DNA of 64,000 nucleotides, taken from the NCBI RefSeq assembly GCF_014203755.1, contig NZ_JACHJS010000001.1, positions 744,001-808,000 of the forward strand, given 5' to 3'. The position numbers were made by a program, and so were the translations under genes. Within the stretch, counting starts at the first letter, position 1. Each line of letters starts with the position of its first letter. This document shows positions 26,663-34,526 of this stretch, piece after piece. The notes beneath the pieces are model-generated. The model was not told the DNA's origin and did no database searches. It was given only the letters and a program-made list of their open reading frames with translations. The stretch is from Saccharothrix violaceirubra (GTDB taxonomy: Bacteria > Actinomycetota > Actinomycetes > Mycobacteriales > Pseudonocardiaceae).

Positions 26663-27118
26663 GTGACGGCCGTCCTCGTCCTGGTCGTGCTGTCGGCCAA
26701 CGGGCTCGCGGCCGGTGTGCTGCTGTGGTCGGCGGTGTGCGGCGTGCCCCTGCTGCGCACCCTCGACCCGGGCCGCTACATCGAGGTGGAACGCCTGTGG
26801 GGCAACCGGTTCGAGCCGTTCCAGCCGATCTGCGTCGTGCTGACCGTGCTGGCCGACGTGCTCCTGGCGGTCACGGGGCCGGTCTCGCGGCCCCTGTTCG
26901 CGGTGGCCGCCGTGGCGGCGGCGGGGGTGATCGCGATCTCGACCACGCGCAACGTGCCGCTCAAGCGCTGGGTGATGTCCCTGGACCCGGCCGCGCCGCC
27001 GGAGGACTTCGAGGAGCACGACCCGCGCCCGGAGTGGGCGCGGTGGAACCTGACCCGCACGGTGCTGGCCTCGGTGGCGTTCGTCGCCAACGCGTTGGCG
27101 GTGGCCGGCGCCTTCTGA
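26663..27118 (+). CDS. DUF1772 / anthrone-oxygenase-like membrane protein
   Basis: 151 residues with about four hydrophobic helices (VLVLVVLSANGLAAGVLLW, PICVVLTVLADVLLAVTG, LFAVAAVAAAGVIAIS and a C-terminal VLASVAFVANALAVAGAF). The pattern and the TRNVPLKRW loop resemble DUF1772, a family that includes small membrane oxygenases acting on anthrones. GTG start one base after the amide synthetase stop, so the two are co-translated. In this context it may oxidise an anthrone-like ring or form part of a membrane oxidase; assignment to the oxygenase branch is inference. Confidence 0.78.
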   Translation: MTAVLVLVVLSANGLAAGVLLWSAVCGVPLLRTLDPGRYIEVERLWGNRFEPFQPICVVLTVLADVLLAVTGPVSRPLFAVAAVAAAGVIAISTTRNVPLKRWVMSLDPAAPPEDFEEHDPRPEWARWNLTRTVLASVAFVANALAVAGAF

Positions 27119-27127
27119 GCACACGAC

Positions 27128-27160
27128 GGTGGCCGGGAAGCTTCGCGCTTCCCGACCACC
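27128..27160. terminator. Hairpin between convergent genes
   Basis: GGTGG-CC-GGGAAGC pairs with GCTTCCC-G-ACCACC around a TTCGC loop, between the DUF1772 and O-methyltransferase genes that face each other. It can serve both strands. Confidence 0.75.
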
Positions 27161-27173
27161 TCTGTGCCGACGG

Positions 27174-28193
27174 TCAGTGGGCGCGGTACCCGACGACCGC
27201 CGTCTCCAACCCGTCCACCAGCGGGTACGCCTCGGTGCGCGCGAAGCCCGCCGACTCGACCCACCGGCGGCAGTCGGCGACCGCGTACTCCGAGCCGCCC
27301 GGCGTGACCAGCAGCAGGTTGAGGCAGCCGAGCAGGCCGACCGCGTTGGACCGGCGCTCGTCGTCGATCATCCGGTCGTAGACCACGACCATGCCGCCGG
27401 GCCGGACGGCGTCGAACGCCTTGGCCAGCAGCGCCCGCCGCTGCTCCACGTCCCAGTCGTGCAGGATGTGCCCGAACACCAGCACGTCCGCCTTCGGCAG
27501 CGGCTCGGCGAAGAAGTCGCCGGTGACGAAGTCCGTCCGGTCGGTCAGGTCGCGCGCGGCCATGTGCTCGTCGAACAGCGGACGCAGCTCGGGCATGTCG
27601 AACACCGTGCAGCGCAGGTTCGCGTGCTCCCGCAACAGGTACGCGGACAGGTTCCCGCGCGCGCCGCCCACGTCCAGGATGTCCCGGTGGCGCGACCAGT
27701 CCAGCTTCCCGGCCAGTTCCGGGCCGATGTGGTTGGTGATCGCGTCCATGGCGGAGATGAACGCCCGGCGGTGGTCGAGGTTCTCGTACAGCCTGCGGAA
27801 GTAGTCCTGGCTGTCCGAGCCGATCGTGGGCCGGCCGGTGCGCAGGCTCTCGGTCAGCCCGCTCCACGCCAGGAACAGCCGGCTGCTCGCCTGGCGCATC
27901 CAGCCGCCCAGGTAGCCGTCCTGGTTCTCGTCCAGGTAGAGCGCGGTGGCCGGGGTGTTGGCGTACAGGTCGCCTTCACGTTCCAGCACCCCCAACGCCA
28001 CCAACGCGTCCAGGAAGTCGCGCGTGGAGCGGGGGTGCAGGCCGAGCTTCTCGCGCACCTGCTCCTCCGTGGCCGGTCCCGTGCCCAGCACGGTGAACAG
28101 GCCGAGTTCCACGGCCGACAACAGGGTCTTGGACGCCCAGAACCCCGTGCCCAGTTCGAGCAGCGGGCGGGGGCTGGTGGTCTGTGTGGTCAT
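27174..28193 (-). CDS. SAM-dependent O-methyltransferase
   Basis: 339 residues: an N-terminal dimerisation winged-helix (FWASKTLLSAVELGLFTVL, HPRSTRDFLDALVALGVLE) followed by the Rossmann methyltransferase domain with SAM-binding ILDVGGARGNLSAYLL and the motif FGHILHDWDVEQRRALLAK holding the general-base His region. This is the COMT/TcmO-like class that methylates phenolic hydroxyls of polyketides. The usual third Gly in DVGGGxG is Ala here. The P450 gene lies 10 bp upstream on the same strand, so both form one transcript and likely act consecutively. Confidence 0.92.
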   Translation of the reverse strand: MTTQTTSPRPLLELGTGFWASKTLLSAVELGLFTVLGTGPATEEQVREKLGLHPRSTRDFLDALVALGVLEREGDLYANTPATALYLDENQDGYLGGWMRQASSRLFLAWSGLTESLRTGRPTIGSDSQDYFRRLYENLDHRRAFISAMDAITNHIGPELAGKLDWSRHRDILDVGGARGNLSAYLLREHANLRCTVFDMPELRPLFDEHMAARDLTDRTDFVTGDFFAEPLPKADVLVFGHILHDWDVEQRRALLAKAFDAVRPGGMVVVYDRMIDDERRSNAVGLLGCLNLLLVTPGGSEYAVADCRRWVESAGFARTEAYPLVDGLETAVVGYRAH

Positions 28194-28203
28194 GTCGGTC
28201 CTC

Positions 28204-29400
28204 TCACCAGGTCAGGGGCAGGGTCTGCGGACGGGCGAAGGCCGTGCCCGTCCGCCACACGAGGTCCTCGGCCGGCAGGGCCGGGCGGAACGCGCCGAGC
28301 CGGCGCAGCAACGTCTCCAGCACCACCTGGAGTTCCACCCGGCCCAGGTGCGCGCCGAGGCAGTGGTGGATGCCGTGCCCGAACGCCACGTGCGGGTTGT
28401 GCGCGCGGGTCAGGTCGAGTTCCTCGGCGTCGGTGAACACGAGTTCGTCGCGGTTGGCGGCGTTGATGGACGGCAGCACCGCGTCGCCCGCCGCGATCCG
28501 GACACCGCCGACGTCCACGTCCTCGGTCGCGATGCGGACCGGTCCCACGCCGCCGCCCGCCTGCGAGTAGCGCAGCAGCTCCTCGACCGCTGTCGGGATC
28601 GACGCGGGGTCCTGACGCAGCCGTTCGACCTCGTCGGGCCGGGCGGCCAGGTTGAGCACGGCGTGCACGATCTCGGCGGCCGTGGCGTGGTAGCCGGCGA
28701 CGAGCATGGTCTGGCCGAAGGACAGCAGTTCGTCGGTCGACAGCAGGTCGTCCTCGTCCCGCGCCCGGATGAGGACGGTGAGCAGGCCGTCGTCCGGTTC
28801 CTCGCGCTTGGCCTCGACCAGGGCCGACAGGTAGCCCCGCAGCGACCGCACGGCCGCGCCGATCTCGGCGGGCGTGTGCGCGGTGAAGCTGAGCATGATC
28901 TCGGTCCAGTCCCGGAACACCGTCCGGTCCTGTGACGGCACGCCCAGCAGCTCGCAGATCACGGTGATCGGCAACGGCTCGGCCAGGTGGGCGATCAGGT
29001 CGGCCCCCGGGCCTTCCGCGACCAGCCGGTCGGCCATCCCGTCGGCGAGTTCGGCGACCCGGGGCCGCAGGTGTTCGAGCCGACGCGTGGTGAAGGCGGC
29101 GGCCACCAGCTTGCGGACCCTGGTGTGCTCCGGCGGGTCGAGCACGAACAGGGACTTGGAGCCGGTGCTCACCGGCAGCAGCTTGGGCGCGTCGGGCGCG
29201 GTGATCGCGGCCCGACTGAACCGGGGATCGGCGAAGACGGCCCGCACGTCGTCGTGCCGCGTGATCAGCCAGACCCGGTGGCCGTTGGGCAGCGTGGCGC
29301 GGGCCGGGCCGTGCTCGCGCAGCTTGGCGTACTCGGGCGGCGGCGCCGTGGGGTGGTCCCCGCGGAAGGGGAAGGTCAGTCCCGGTGGATCGACCGGCAT
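28204..29400 (-). CDS. Cytochrome P450 with altered I-helix
   Basis: 398 residues with haem-ligand Cys347 in FGHGIHHCLGAHLGR and EELLR plus R in the K-helix region. The I-helix oxygen-activation site, normally AGxE/D-T-T, reads AGYHAT at 235-240, with His in place of the acid and Ala in place of the first Thr. That is unusual and hints at non-standard O2 chemistry or substrate-assisted proton delivery. ATG 29400 has AGGAG at five bases; GTG 29406 does not. It shares a promoter region with SARP-like repeats at 29447. Electrons could come from the ferredoxin/reductase operon. Confidence 0.93.
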   Translation of the reverse strand: MPVDPPGLTFPFRGDHPTAPPPEYAKLREHGPARATLPNGHRVWLITRHDDVRAVFADPRFSRAAITAPDAPKLLPVSTGSKSLFVLDPPEHTRVRKLVAAAFTTRRLEHLRPRVAELADGMADRLVAEGPGADLIAHLAEPLPITVICELLGVPSQDRTVFRDWTEIMLSFTAHTPAEIGAAVRSLRGYLSALVEAKREEPDDGLLTVLIRARDEDDLLSTDELLSFGQTMLVAGYHATAAEIVHAVLNLAARPDEVERLRQDPASIPTAVEELLRYSQAGGGVGPVRIATEDVDVGGVRIAAGDAVLPSINAANRDELVFTDAEELDLTRAHNPHVAFGHGIHHCLGAHLGRVELQVVLETLLRRLGAFRPALPAEDLVWRTGTAFARPQTLPLTW

Positions 29401-29446
29401 GGACACTCCTCGGATCGACGGATGCCAGGAGTGTCGGAACGCCGAC

Positions 29447-29479
29447 TCGACAGGCGGTCAATCCCGACTCGACCCCATC
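29447..29479. promoter_or_regulatory. SARP-type 11-bp direct repeats in divergent promoter
   Basis: Three units start at 29447, 29458 and 29469 with exact 11-bp phasing: TCGAC, TCAAT, TCGAC, each followed by six bases. A fourth, weaker unit holds GGTCGAG. This is the classic SARP-binding architecture and lies between the P450 and the secreted-protein genes, where it could drive either side. Confidence 0.65.
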
Positions 29480-29545
29480 GCCGGTCGAGAGGATCGCGAG
29501 CGGTCCGGACCACCCTCGACGCGAACCCCACGAGGAGGAGCGCAC

Positions 29546-29992
29546 ATGACCGACCGCCGGAACCTGCTGAGGATGTCGGCCCTGACCGGTCTGGTGGCCG
29601 TCGCGGTGCCGGGCACCGCGACGGCGGCACCGTCGTCGACGAAACCGGTGGGGGTGTGGGAGGTGACGCTGGTGATCAAGGAGCAGCAGCGTCCCGCCGA
29701 GGTGTCGCTGTGGAGCCTCGGCGCGGACGGGCTGTTCCTGCACACGAGCGACAACGGCGGCACCGGCTTCGGCCGGTGGGAGCGGACGGGCAGGTCGACG
29801 TTCACCGCGCGGTACCGCGAGTACGTGTTCAGCACGTCGGGCGTGGTGGAAGGCCAGTTGCGGGTGTCGGAGGAGTGCACCTTCACCGGGGCGGACCGCG
29901 TCGACGTGGCGTCGACGGCGGACTTCCACACGCCCGACGGCGTGCTGGTGGGCACGTTCCACGCGGCGGGAACGGGCGTCCGGGTGCTTTAG
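29546..29992 (+). CDS. Exported small beta-barrel protein, function unknown
   Basis: 148 residues. The N-terminus TDRRNLLRMSALTGLVAVAVPGTATAAPS looks like a Tat signal peptide (twin Arg at 4-5, short hydrophobic stretch, ATA-type cleavage). The mature part GVWEVTLVIKEQ...LWSLGADGLFLHT...GFGRWERTGRSTFTARYREYVF follows the strand pattern of small calycin-like barrels found as secreted proteins in actinomycetes. No catalytic residues are recognised. GAGGAGGAG precedes the ATG. It diverges from the P450 gene across the SARP-like repeats, so it may belong to the pathway, for example as a product carrier. Confidence 0.7.
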   Translation: MTDRRNLLRMSALTGLVAVAVPGTATAAPSSTKPVGVWEVTLVIKEQQRPAEVSLWSLGADGLFLHTSDNGGTGFGRWERTGRSTFTARYREYVFSTSGVVEGQLRVSEECTFTGADRVDVASTADFHTPDGVLVGTFHAAGTGVRVL

Positions 29993-31029
29993 CCGACGGC
30001 TTCGCGGATCACCGGCTCGACCAGGTCGGCGACGTGCCGGTGCCCGTTGAGGTTGGGGTGCACGATCGTGGCACTCGTGTCGTCCGTGCAGGTCAACGTG
30101 AAGGACATCGGCGGCTTGCCGAGCGTGATCGAGGAGGGCCAGAACCACTCGGCGGAGCCGCAGACGCCTTCGACCCACTTGTCGTAGGCGTCCTGGCAGA
30201 CGTCGTGCCCGACGCTGGACGTGGCGGTGTCGACGAACCGGAAGGCGCCGACGTACTCGGTGGCGTCCTTGATGACGGTGTTCAACTCGGCGACCACCTG
30301 GCCCAACCACTCGATGTCGCCGTGGGTGATGGACAACAGGGTGTCGTTGACGTTGGCGGCAAAGGCGGTCGTGTCCTCACGGCCGCAGGAGGACGCGTCG
30401 GCCGGGAAGATCGTCGGGTACCCGACCGTGATCACGGCGGCGGAGGGGGCTTTGGCCCGCACCGCTTCCAGGAGTTCGACGTACTCCGACGCGACCCGGT
30501 CGAGCACCTGGTCGATCGTCTCCTGCCCGTCACCGCCGGAGGTGTGGGCGTCACGGCAGGGCGTCGCGTCGTCCGGGAACCCGGCACCGAGCAACAGGCA
30601 GCTCATGACCAGACCACCGAGCGGAACACTGTTCCCACCGACCCCGATGGTGACGACGGCGGTATCGGCACTCACCGGTTCCAACTGGGGCGCCACGGCC
30701 GCCCAACCACCTTCCGGCGTGCCGACCGGACTGGCCGGCACCTGGGAGGTGAGGTGCAGGTCGGAGATGGTCGCGTTACCGCAACTCACGTCCACCAGCC
30801 GCACCAGATCACCACCCAACCGCCCCCCGACCTGCTCGGGATAGGCCCCGACAGTCCGATCACACCCGTTGCCGGACCGCTGCTCACCGACAAACCCGCC
30901 GGCGGTGTAGGAGTCCCCCAACGCCACCCACTCGACGGAAGCCGGCTCCTCCGCGACAGCACCGTCCACAAAAGAAGAAGACAGACCGACAACGACAAGC
31001 CCAACCATGAAATTCCGACAAAACACCAC
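29989..31029 (-). CDS. Secreted SGNH/GDSL hydrolase
   Basis: 346 residues. The nucleophile motif VALGDSYTAGG is near the mature N-terminus, followed by VSCGNATISDL (Gly block), an Asn/Gly-rich GVGGNSVP (oxyanion Asn) and the C-terminal HPNLNGHRHVA with catalytic Asp/His region. A signal peptide is seen: FCRNFMVGLVVVGLSSSFVDGAVAEE. Several Cys pairs suggest disulfides outside the cell. GTG 31029 is chosen because GGAGG lies five bases upstream, though longer frames are open. It probably hydrolyses esters or lipids extracellularly. Its stop overlaps the convergent secreted-barrel gene by 4 bases. Confidence 0.87.
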   Translation of the reverse strand: MVFCRNFMVGLVVVGLSSSFVDGAVAEEPASVEWVALGDSYTAGGFVGEQRSGNGCDRTVGAYPEQVGGRLGGDLVRLVDVSCGNATISDLHLTSQVPASPVGTPEGGWAAVAPQLEPVSADTAVVTIGVGGNSVPLGGLVMSCLLLGAGFPDDATPCRDAHTSGGDGQETIDQVLDRVASEYVELLEAVRAKAPSAAVITVGYPTIFPADASSCGREDTTAFAANVNDTLLSITHGDIEWLGQVVAELNTVIKDATEYVGAFRFVDTATSSVGHDVCQDAYDKWVEGVCGSAEWFWPSSITLGKPPMSFTLTCTDDTSATIVHPNLNGHRHVADLVEPVIREAVG

Positions 31030-31276
31030 AAACACCTCCTGGACGCAGGACCCGTCCAGGCAACCCCCACCCCCACGCCAGTGCCGCCCGAGCCCCCCGA
31101 TTACACCCGACGGTGGGACACAAGACAGCGAAACCACACAGCCGGACTCCCCACACCCAACGGCGGCACGACAGCCCTTTTCCGGTGGTCTGCCCAGCGG
31201 CGAGCGCGCCCTTCACACCTCCGTCAGCGCCCCACGACGACACCCGCCACGCACAAGCACCCAGTCCCGGACACAC

Positions 31277-31341
31277 CCACCACCCGGTGATCCAAGCCCC
31301 GAACGCACGACGCCCACCTTTCGGCGCCCCAACGCACGCCC
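31277..31341 (-). repeat. 65-bp conserved block next to 22-bp repeats (copy 1)
   Basis: Read on the minus strand it begins GGGCGTGCGTTGGG, contains CGCCGAAAGGTGGGCGTC and GCGTTCGGGG, and ends GGTGGTGG. The same order occurs at 52833-52897 on the plus strand with roughly 85% matches by eye. CGCC-GAAA-GGTG could form a short GNRA-type hairpin. In both copies it lies downstream of the 22-bp array. Confidence 0.75.
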
Positions 31342-31378
31342 TGCGGTCCCCACCACGCCAACACCCGGCACCCGGCAG

Positions 31379-31455
31379 CACAACTCGCGGTGCCTGAGTG
31401 CGCAACTCGCGGTGTCTGAATGCACAACTCGCGGTGTCTGAACGCATAACTCGCG
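31379..31455 (-). repeat. 22-bp tandem repeat, three and a half units
   Basis: Three full units (31434-31455, 31412-31433, 31390-31411) and a partial fourth, all reading on the minus strand. Each begins CGCGAGTT; substitutions are concentrated in the middle and at the R of CAGRCAC. Confidence 0.92.
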
Positions 31456-31485
31456 TGGTAGGGGAGCGCAGTCACCCGGACGAAG

Positions 31486-31529
31486 GTGCCCGAGTGCGTA
31501 TTTCAGGGTGTCCGAACGGAGGACTCGCG
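31486..31529 (-). repeat. 22-bp tandem repeat, two diverged units with tail
   Basis: Units at 31508-31529 and 31486-31507 on the minus strand; the second has the GAAAT variant. The following bases read CTTCGTCCGGGTGA, as after the copy at 11545. Only 30 bp separate this pair from the larger array. Confidence 0.82.
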
Positions 31530-31537
31530 AAGATCGG

Positions 31538-31573
31538 GACCGCGCGGACGGTGTGGGGACCGTCCGCGCGGTC
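31538..31573 (-). terminator. Hairpin after the SnoaL-like gene
   Basis: A perfect 14-bp stem (GACCGCGCGGACGG and complement) with an 8-base loop, directly downstream of the minus-strand gene ending at 31582. Confidence 0.8.
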
Positions 31574-31581
31574 GGTCCGGG

Positions 31582-32124
31582 TCAGCCCAGACGGCCGGGC
31601 AGCGGCGCCAGCCGGCAGGTCTTCCAGAAGTACTGGTCCGCCGCGTGCTGATCCCCGGCGAAGTTCACCGCCTCCACGATCTTCCGATTCCGGACGCGGA
31701 ACGCCAACGCCCACAGGATGTCCAACCCGGCGGGCTGCGTGCTCCACCCGCGGTGCAGGTCGACCACCCACTCGCCGTCCGCCGCGAGGAAGATCGGCTC
31801 GGCCCGGAACCCGGCCTTGGCCAGTTCGCGGAAGAACGCCAACACCTCGTCCACGCCCTGCTTCGTACCCGCCAGCGGGTGGTGCCCGGGGATCGTCCAC
31901 TTGATGTCGGAGGAGAAGAACCGGCGCAGCTTGGCCGGATTCCCCTCCGCGTAGACCGAGTAGTACTCCTTGATCAGCCGGACGTTGGGGTGCTCGCCTT
32001 GAGCCTCCTGCGCCCCGGCCGTGCCGGCGGTCAGCAGGGTGCCGCCGGTGACGGCCGCGGCCGTGAGTCCCAGGCGCAGCACGTCCGCGCGGGACACGCC
32101 CGCCTGGTCTTCCGAGGTCGTCAT
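31582..32124 (-). CDS. Exported SnoaL/NTF2-like protein
   Basis: 180 residues. The first 40 residues form a signal peptide (SRADVLRLGLTAAAVTGGTL then TAGTAGAQEAQ) resembling a Tat leader with one of the twin arginines replaced by Ala. The remainder is an NTF2/SnoaL cone: VRLIKEYYSVYAEGNPAKLRRFFSSDIKW, IPGHHPLAGTKQGVDEVLAFF, FRVRNRKIVEA. SnoaL-like proteins act as polyketide cyclases or epoxide hydrolases, but an exported one is uncommon. ATG 32124 follows GGAG; a longer open frame upstream lacks a signal. One of four NTF2-like domains in the window. Confidence 0.82.
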   Translation of the reverse strand: MTTSEDQAGVSRADVLRLGLTAAAVTGGTLLTAGTAGAQEAQGEHPNVRLIKEYYSVYAEGNPAKLRRFFSSDIKWTIPGHHPLAGTKQGVDEVLAFFRELAKAGFRAEPIFLAADGEWVVDLHRGWSTQPAGLDILWALAFRVRNRKIVEAVNFAGDQHAADQYFWKTCRLAPLPGRLG

Positions 32125-32206
32125 GCTCAACTCCTGAACGAGGGGCAGGGCGTCTGTACCTCGAACGTATGGACACCACGCGTGACAGGTCCAATACCCG
32201 CCGCGA

Positions 32207-34315
32207 TTACAGATCGGCATTGATTTCGGGCACAAGCCACAGAACGCCCAGAGCGGGCAGGCTCAGCGTGGCGGACGCGGGCCGGGAGTGCCGTGGCGTG
32301 GACACCGCCGTCACGCCGCCCAGGTTGCCCACGTCCGCACCGCCGTACACCGCCGCGTCGGTGTTCAGCACCTCCCGCCACCGCCCCGCCCGGGACAGCC
32401 CCACCTCGTAGTCGTGCAGCGCATGCGGCCCCAGGTTCGCCACGCACACGAGCGCACCGCGCCCGTGCCGTTCGAACACGACCACGTCCCCGTTGACGTC
32501 CGTCCACGAGAAGCCGTCCGGACTCGTGTCCGCGGCGTACAACGCCTCCGTGGCGCGGTAACGCCGGTTGAGATCGGCGACGAGCCGCTGCACCCCGGCG
32601 TGCCCGGGAGATCCCAGCAGGTGCCAGTCGAGCCCGGTCTCCGACCACTCCGCCCGTTGGCCGAACTCGTCGCCCATGAACAACAACTGCTTGCCGGGGT
32701 GGGCCCACATGAACGCCAGCAGGGCACGCAGGTTCGCCGCCCGCGCGAAGTCGTCCCCGGGCATGCGCCGCCACAGGGACCCCTTGCCGTGCACGACCTC
32801 GTCGTGCGACAGCGGCAGCACGTAGTTCTCGCTCCACGCGTAGGTGAGCGAGAACGTGATCTCGCCCTGCCACGGCCGCCGGTCCTCGCGGCCGAAGTAG
32901 CGCAACGCGTCGTGCATCCACCCCATGTTCCACTTGAACCCGAACCCCAGGCCGTCGGGCCGGGTCACGCCGGGCCAGGTGGTGGACTCCTCGGCGATCG
33001 TCAGCGCGCCGGGGTGCAGGCGGCGCACGGTCGCGGTCAGCTCGCGCAGGAAGCGCACCGAGTCCAGGTTCTCCCGGCCGCCGTCGACGTTCGGTGTCCA
33101 CTGCCCGTCGCCGCGTGAGTAGTCCAGGTAGAGCATCGATGCCACGGCGTCCACGCGCAGCCCGTCGACGTGGTACTCCGCCAACCAGAACAGCGCGTTG
33201 GCGACGAGGAAGTTGCGCACCTCGGGCCGCCCGTAGTCGAAGATCAGCGTGCCCCAGTCCGGGTGCTCGCCGCGTTCGGGGTCGGCGTGCTCGTAGAGCG
33301 GGCCGCCGTCGAAGCGGGCCAACGCCCACTCGTCGCGCGGGAAGTGGGCGGGCACCCAGTCGAGCAGCACCCCGATCCCGTTGCGGTGCAGGGTGTCCAC
33401 GAGGTGCCGGAAGTCGTCCGGCGAACCGAAGCGGGACGTGGGCGCGTAGTACGAGGTGACCTGGTAGCCCCACGAGCCGCCGTAGGGGTGTTCGGCCACG
33501 GGCAGCAGTTCGACGTGCGTGAACCCCAGCCGGGTCACGTAGTCCGCGAGCTGGTCGGCGAGTTCGCGGTAGTCCAGACCGGGCCGCCACGAGCCGAGGT
33601 GGACCTCGTAGACGCTGACCGGCGCCCGGTCCCAGTCGGTGGCGTCACGGGTGGCCACCCACTCGTCGTCCTGCCAGCCGAAGTCCGAGCGGTGGACGAC
33701 CGAAACCGGCGGGCGGGCGGCGAACGCCATGGGGTCGGCCTTGTCCCGCCACACGCCGTCCACGCCGAGCACCCGGAACATGTAGTGCGTGCCGGGGCCG
33801 ACGCCGGGCACGAACAGTTCCCACACGCCCGCGCCCAGTCGGCGCATCGGCAGTCCCAGCACCTGCACGGCCCGTGCCTTCGGCGCCCACACGGTGAACG
33901 CCGTGCCGGACACGCCGCCCAGTTCGCGTACGTGCGCGCCCAGCGCCTCCCACAGGCGTTCGTGGCGGCCTTCGGCGATCAGGTACAGGTCCAGGTCGCC
34001 GATCGTGGGCAGCCAGCGGTACGGGTCGTCGGCGTGCTCGACGCGATCGGGGTAGGCGACCTCGAAGCGGTAGTCGCCGAGGCGGTCCGGGATCAGGCCG
34101 GAGAACAGGCCGTCCCGCACCCGCGACAGCTCGAACCGGTCGTGCGGGGTCACCACGGTGACCGCCTCCGCGCCCGGCCACAGGGCCCGGACCAGCACGC
34201 CGGCCGGGCGCGGGTGGCTGCCCAGGACGCGGTGCGGGTTGTCGTGCGCACCGGACAGGAGCCGGTCCACCTGGAGGCGGTCGGGCGCTCCGATGTCCAC
34301 GATGGATGCTGTCAT
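32207..34315 (-). CDS. glgB: 1,4-alpha-glucan branching enzyme
   Basis: 702 residues, normal for GlgB. It has an N-terminal CBM48-type domain ([17 protein letters not shown]), the GH13 barrel ([30 protein letters not shown]), catalytic nucleophile Asp389 in [13 protein letters not shown], acid Glu in [11 protein letters not shown] and the third acidic residue in [14 protein letters not shown]. It introduces alpha-1,6 branches into glycogen in the cytoplasm. It stands alone, away from other glycogen genes except the glgX-containing run 14 kb to the right, between accessory genes. The ATG follows GGGGGGAAAG. Confidence 0.96.
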   Translation of the reverse strand: MTASIVDIGAPDRLQVDRLLSGAHDNPHRVLGSHPRPAGVLVRALWPGAEAVTVVTPHDRFELSRVRDGLFSGLIPDRLGDYRFEVAYPDRVEHADDPYRWLPTIGDLDLYLIAEGRHERLWEALGAHVRELGGVSGTAFTVWAPKARAVQVLGLPMRRLGAGVWELFVPGVGPGTHYMFRVLGVDGVWRDKADPMAFAARPPVSVVHRSDFGWQDDEWVATRDATDWDRAPVSVYEVHLGSWRPGLDYRELADQLADYVTRLGFTHVELLPVAEHPYGGSWGYQVTSYYAPTSRFGSPDDFRHLVDTLHRNGIGVLLDWVPAHFPRDEWALARFDGGPLYEHADPERGEHPDWGTLIFDYGRPEVRNFLVANALFWLAEYHVDGLRVDAVASMLYLDYSRGDGQWTPNVDGGRENLDSVRFLRELTATVRRLHPGALTIAEESTTWPGVTRPDGLGFGFKWNMGWMHDALRYFGREDRRPWQGEITFSLTYAWSENYVLPLSHDEVVHGKGSLWRRMPGDDFARAANLRALLAFMWAHPGKQLLFMGDEFGQRAEWSETGLDWHLLGSPGHAGVQRLVADLNRRYRATEALYAADTSPDGFSWTDVNGDVVVFERHGRGALVCVANLGPHALHDYEVGLSRAGRWREVLNTDAAVYGGADVGNLGGVTAVSTPRHSRPASATLSLPALGVLWLVPEINADL

Positions 34316-34482
34316 GGCTTTCCCCCCGGAATGCCGCGTCACGGCCGACGCGGGCGTGTTCTTGCGTTGTCTCGGGAACGGCACGTGGTCACGACGAGCG
34401 GGCCAGGACCGCCGCACCCCGGACATGGCCAGGGCTTGGCGGGTTCCTCGGGTCGGGGCAAGGCGGGCACTGCCGCTTGACC

Positions 34483-34524
34483 GGGACGTGGTGGACGACC
34501 CCCGACGTCGTCCACCGCGGTCCC
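34483..34524 (-). terminator. Long hairpin after the SnoaL-ankyrin gene
   Basis: GGGAC-GT-GGTGGACGAC pairs with GTCGTCCACC-GCG-GTCCC, a two-part stem with a small internal loop, lying immediately downstream of the minus-strand stop at 34527. Confidence 0.8.
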
Positions 34525-34526
34525 GC

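Larger units (their letters stand above)
31030..31581. other. Repeat-rich intergenic region
   Basis: No convincing gene is seen here. The plus strand is C/A-rich and poor in T and G over 31050-31380, the mirror image of the G/T skew around 5640-5800 and 52850-52960. The region contains a 65-bp block shared with 52833-52897 and two 22-bp repeat arrays, listed separately. Frames that look open carry recurring peptides such as ACVGAPKGGR, which arise from the repeat and not from a gene. Confidence 0.6.

Noticed and set aside
23350..26760. 1136-codon minus-strand frame opposite the kinase, regulator and amide synthetase genes
   Set aside because: Arg/Pro/His-rich low-complexity translation typical of antisense frames in GC-rich DNA; three well-supported genes occupy the other strand.
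32125..32235. Longer start for the SnoaL-like protein
   Set aside because: The extra N-terminal residues hide the signal peptide and lack a ribosome-binding site, while ATG 32124 has GGAG upstream.
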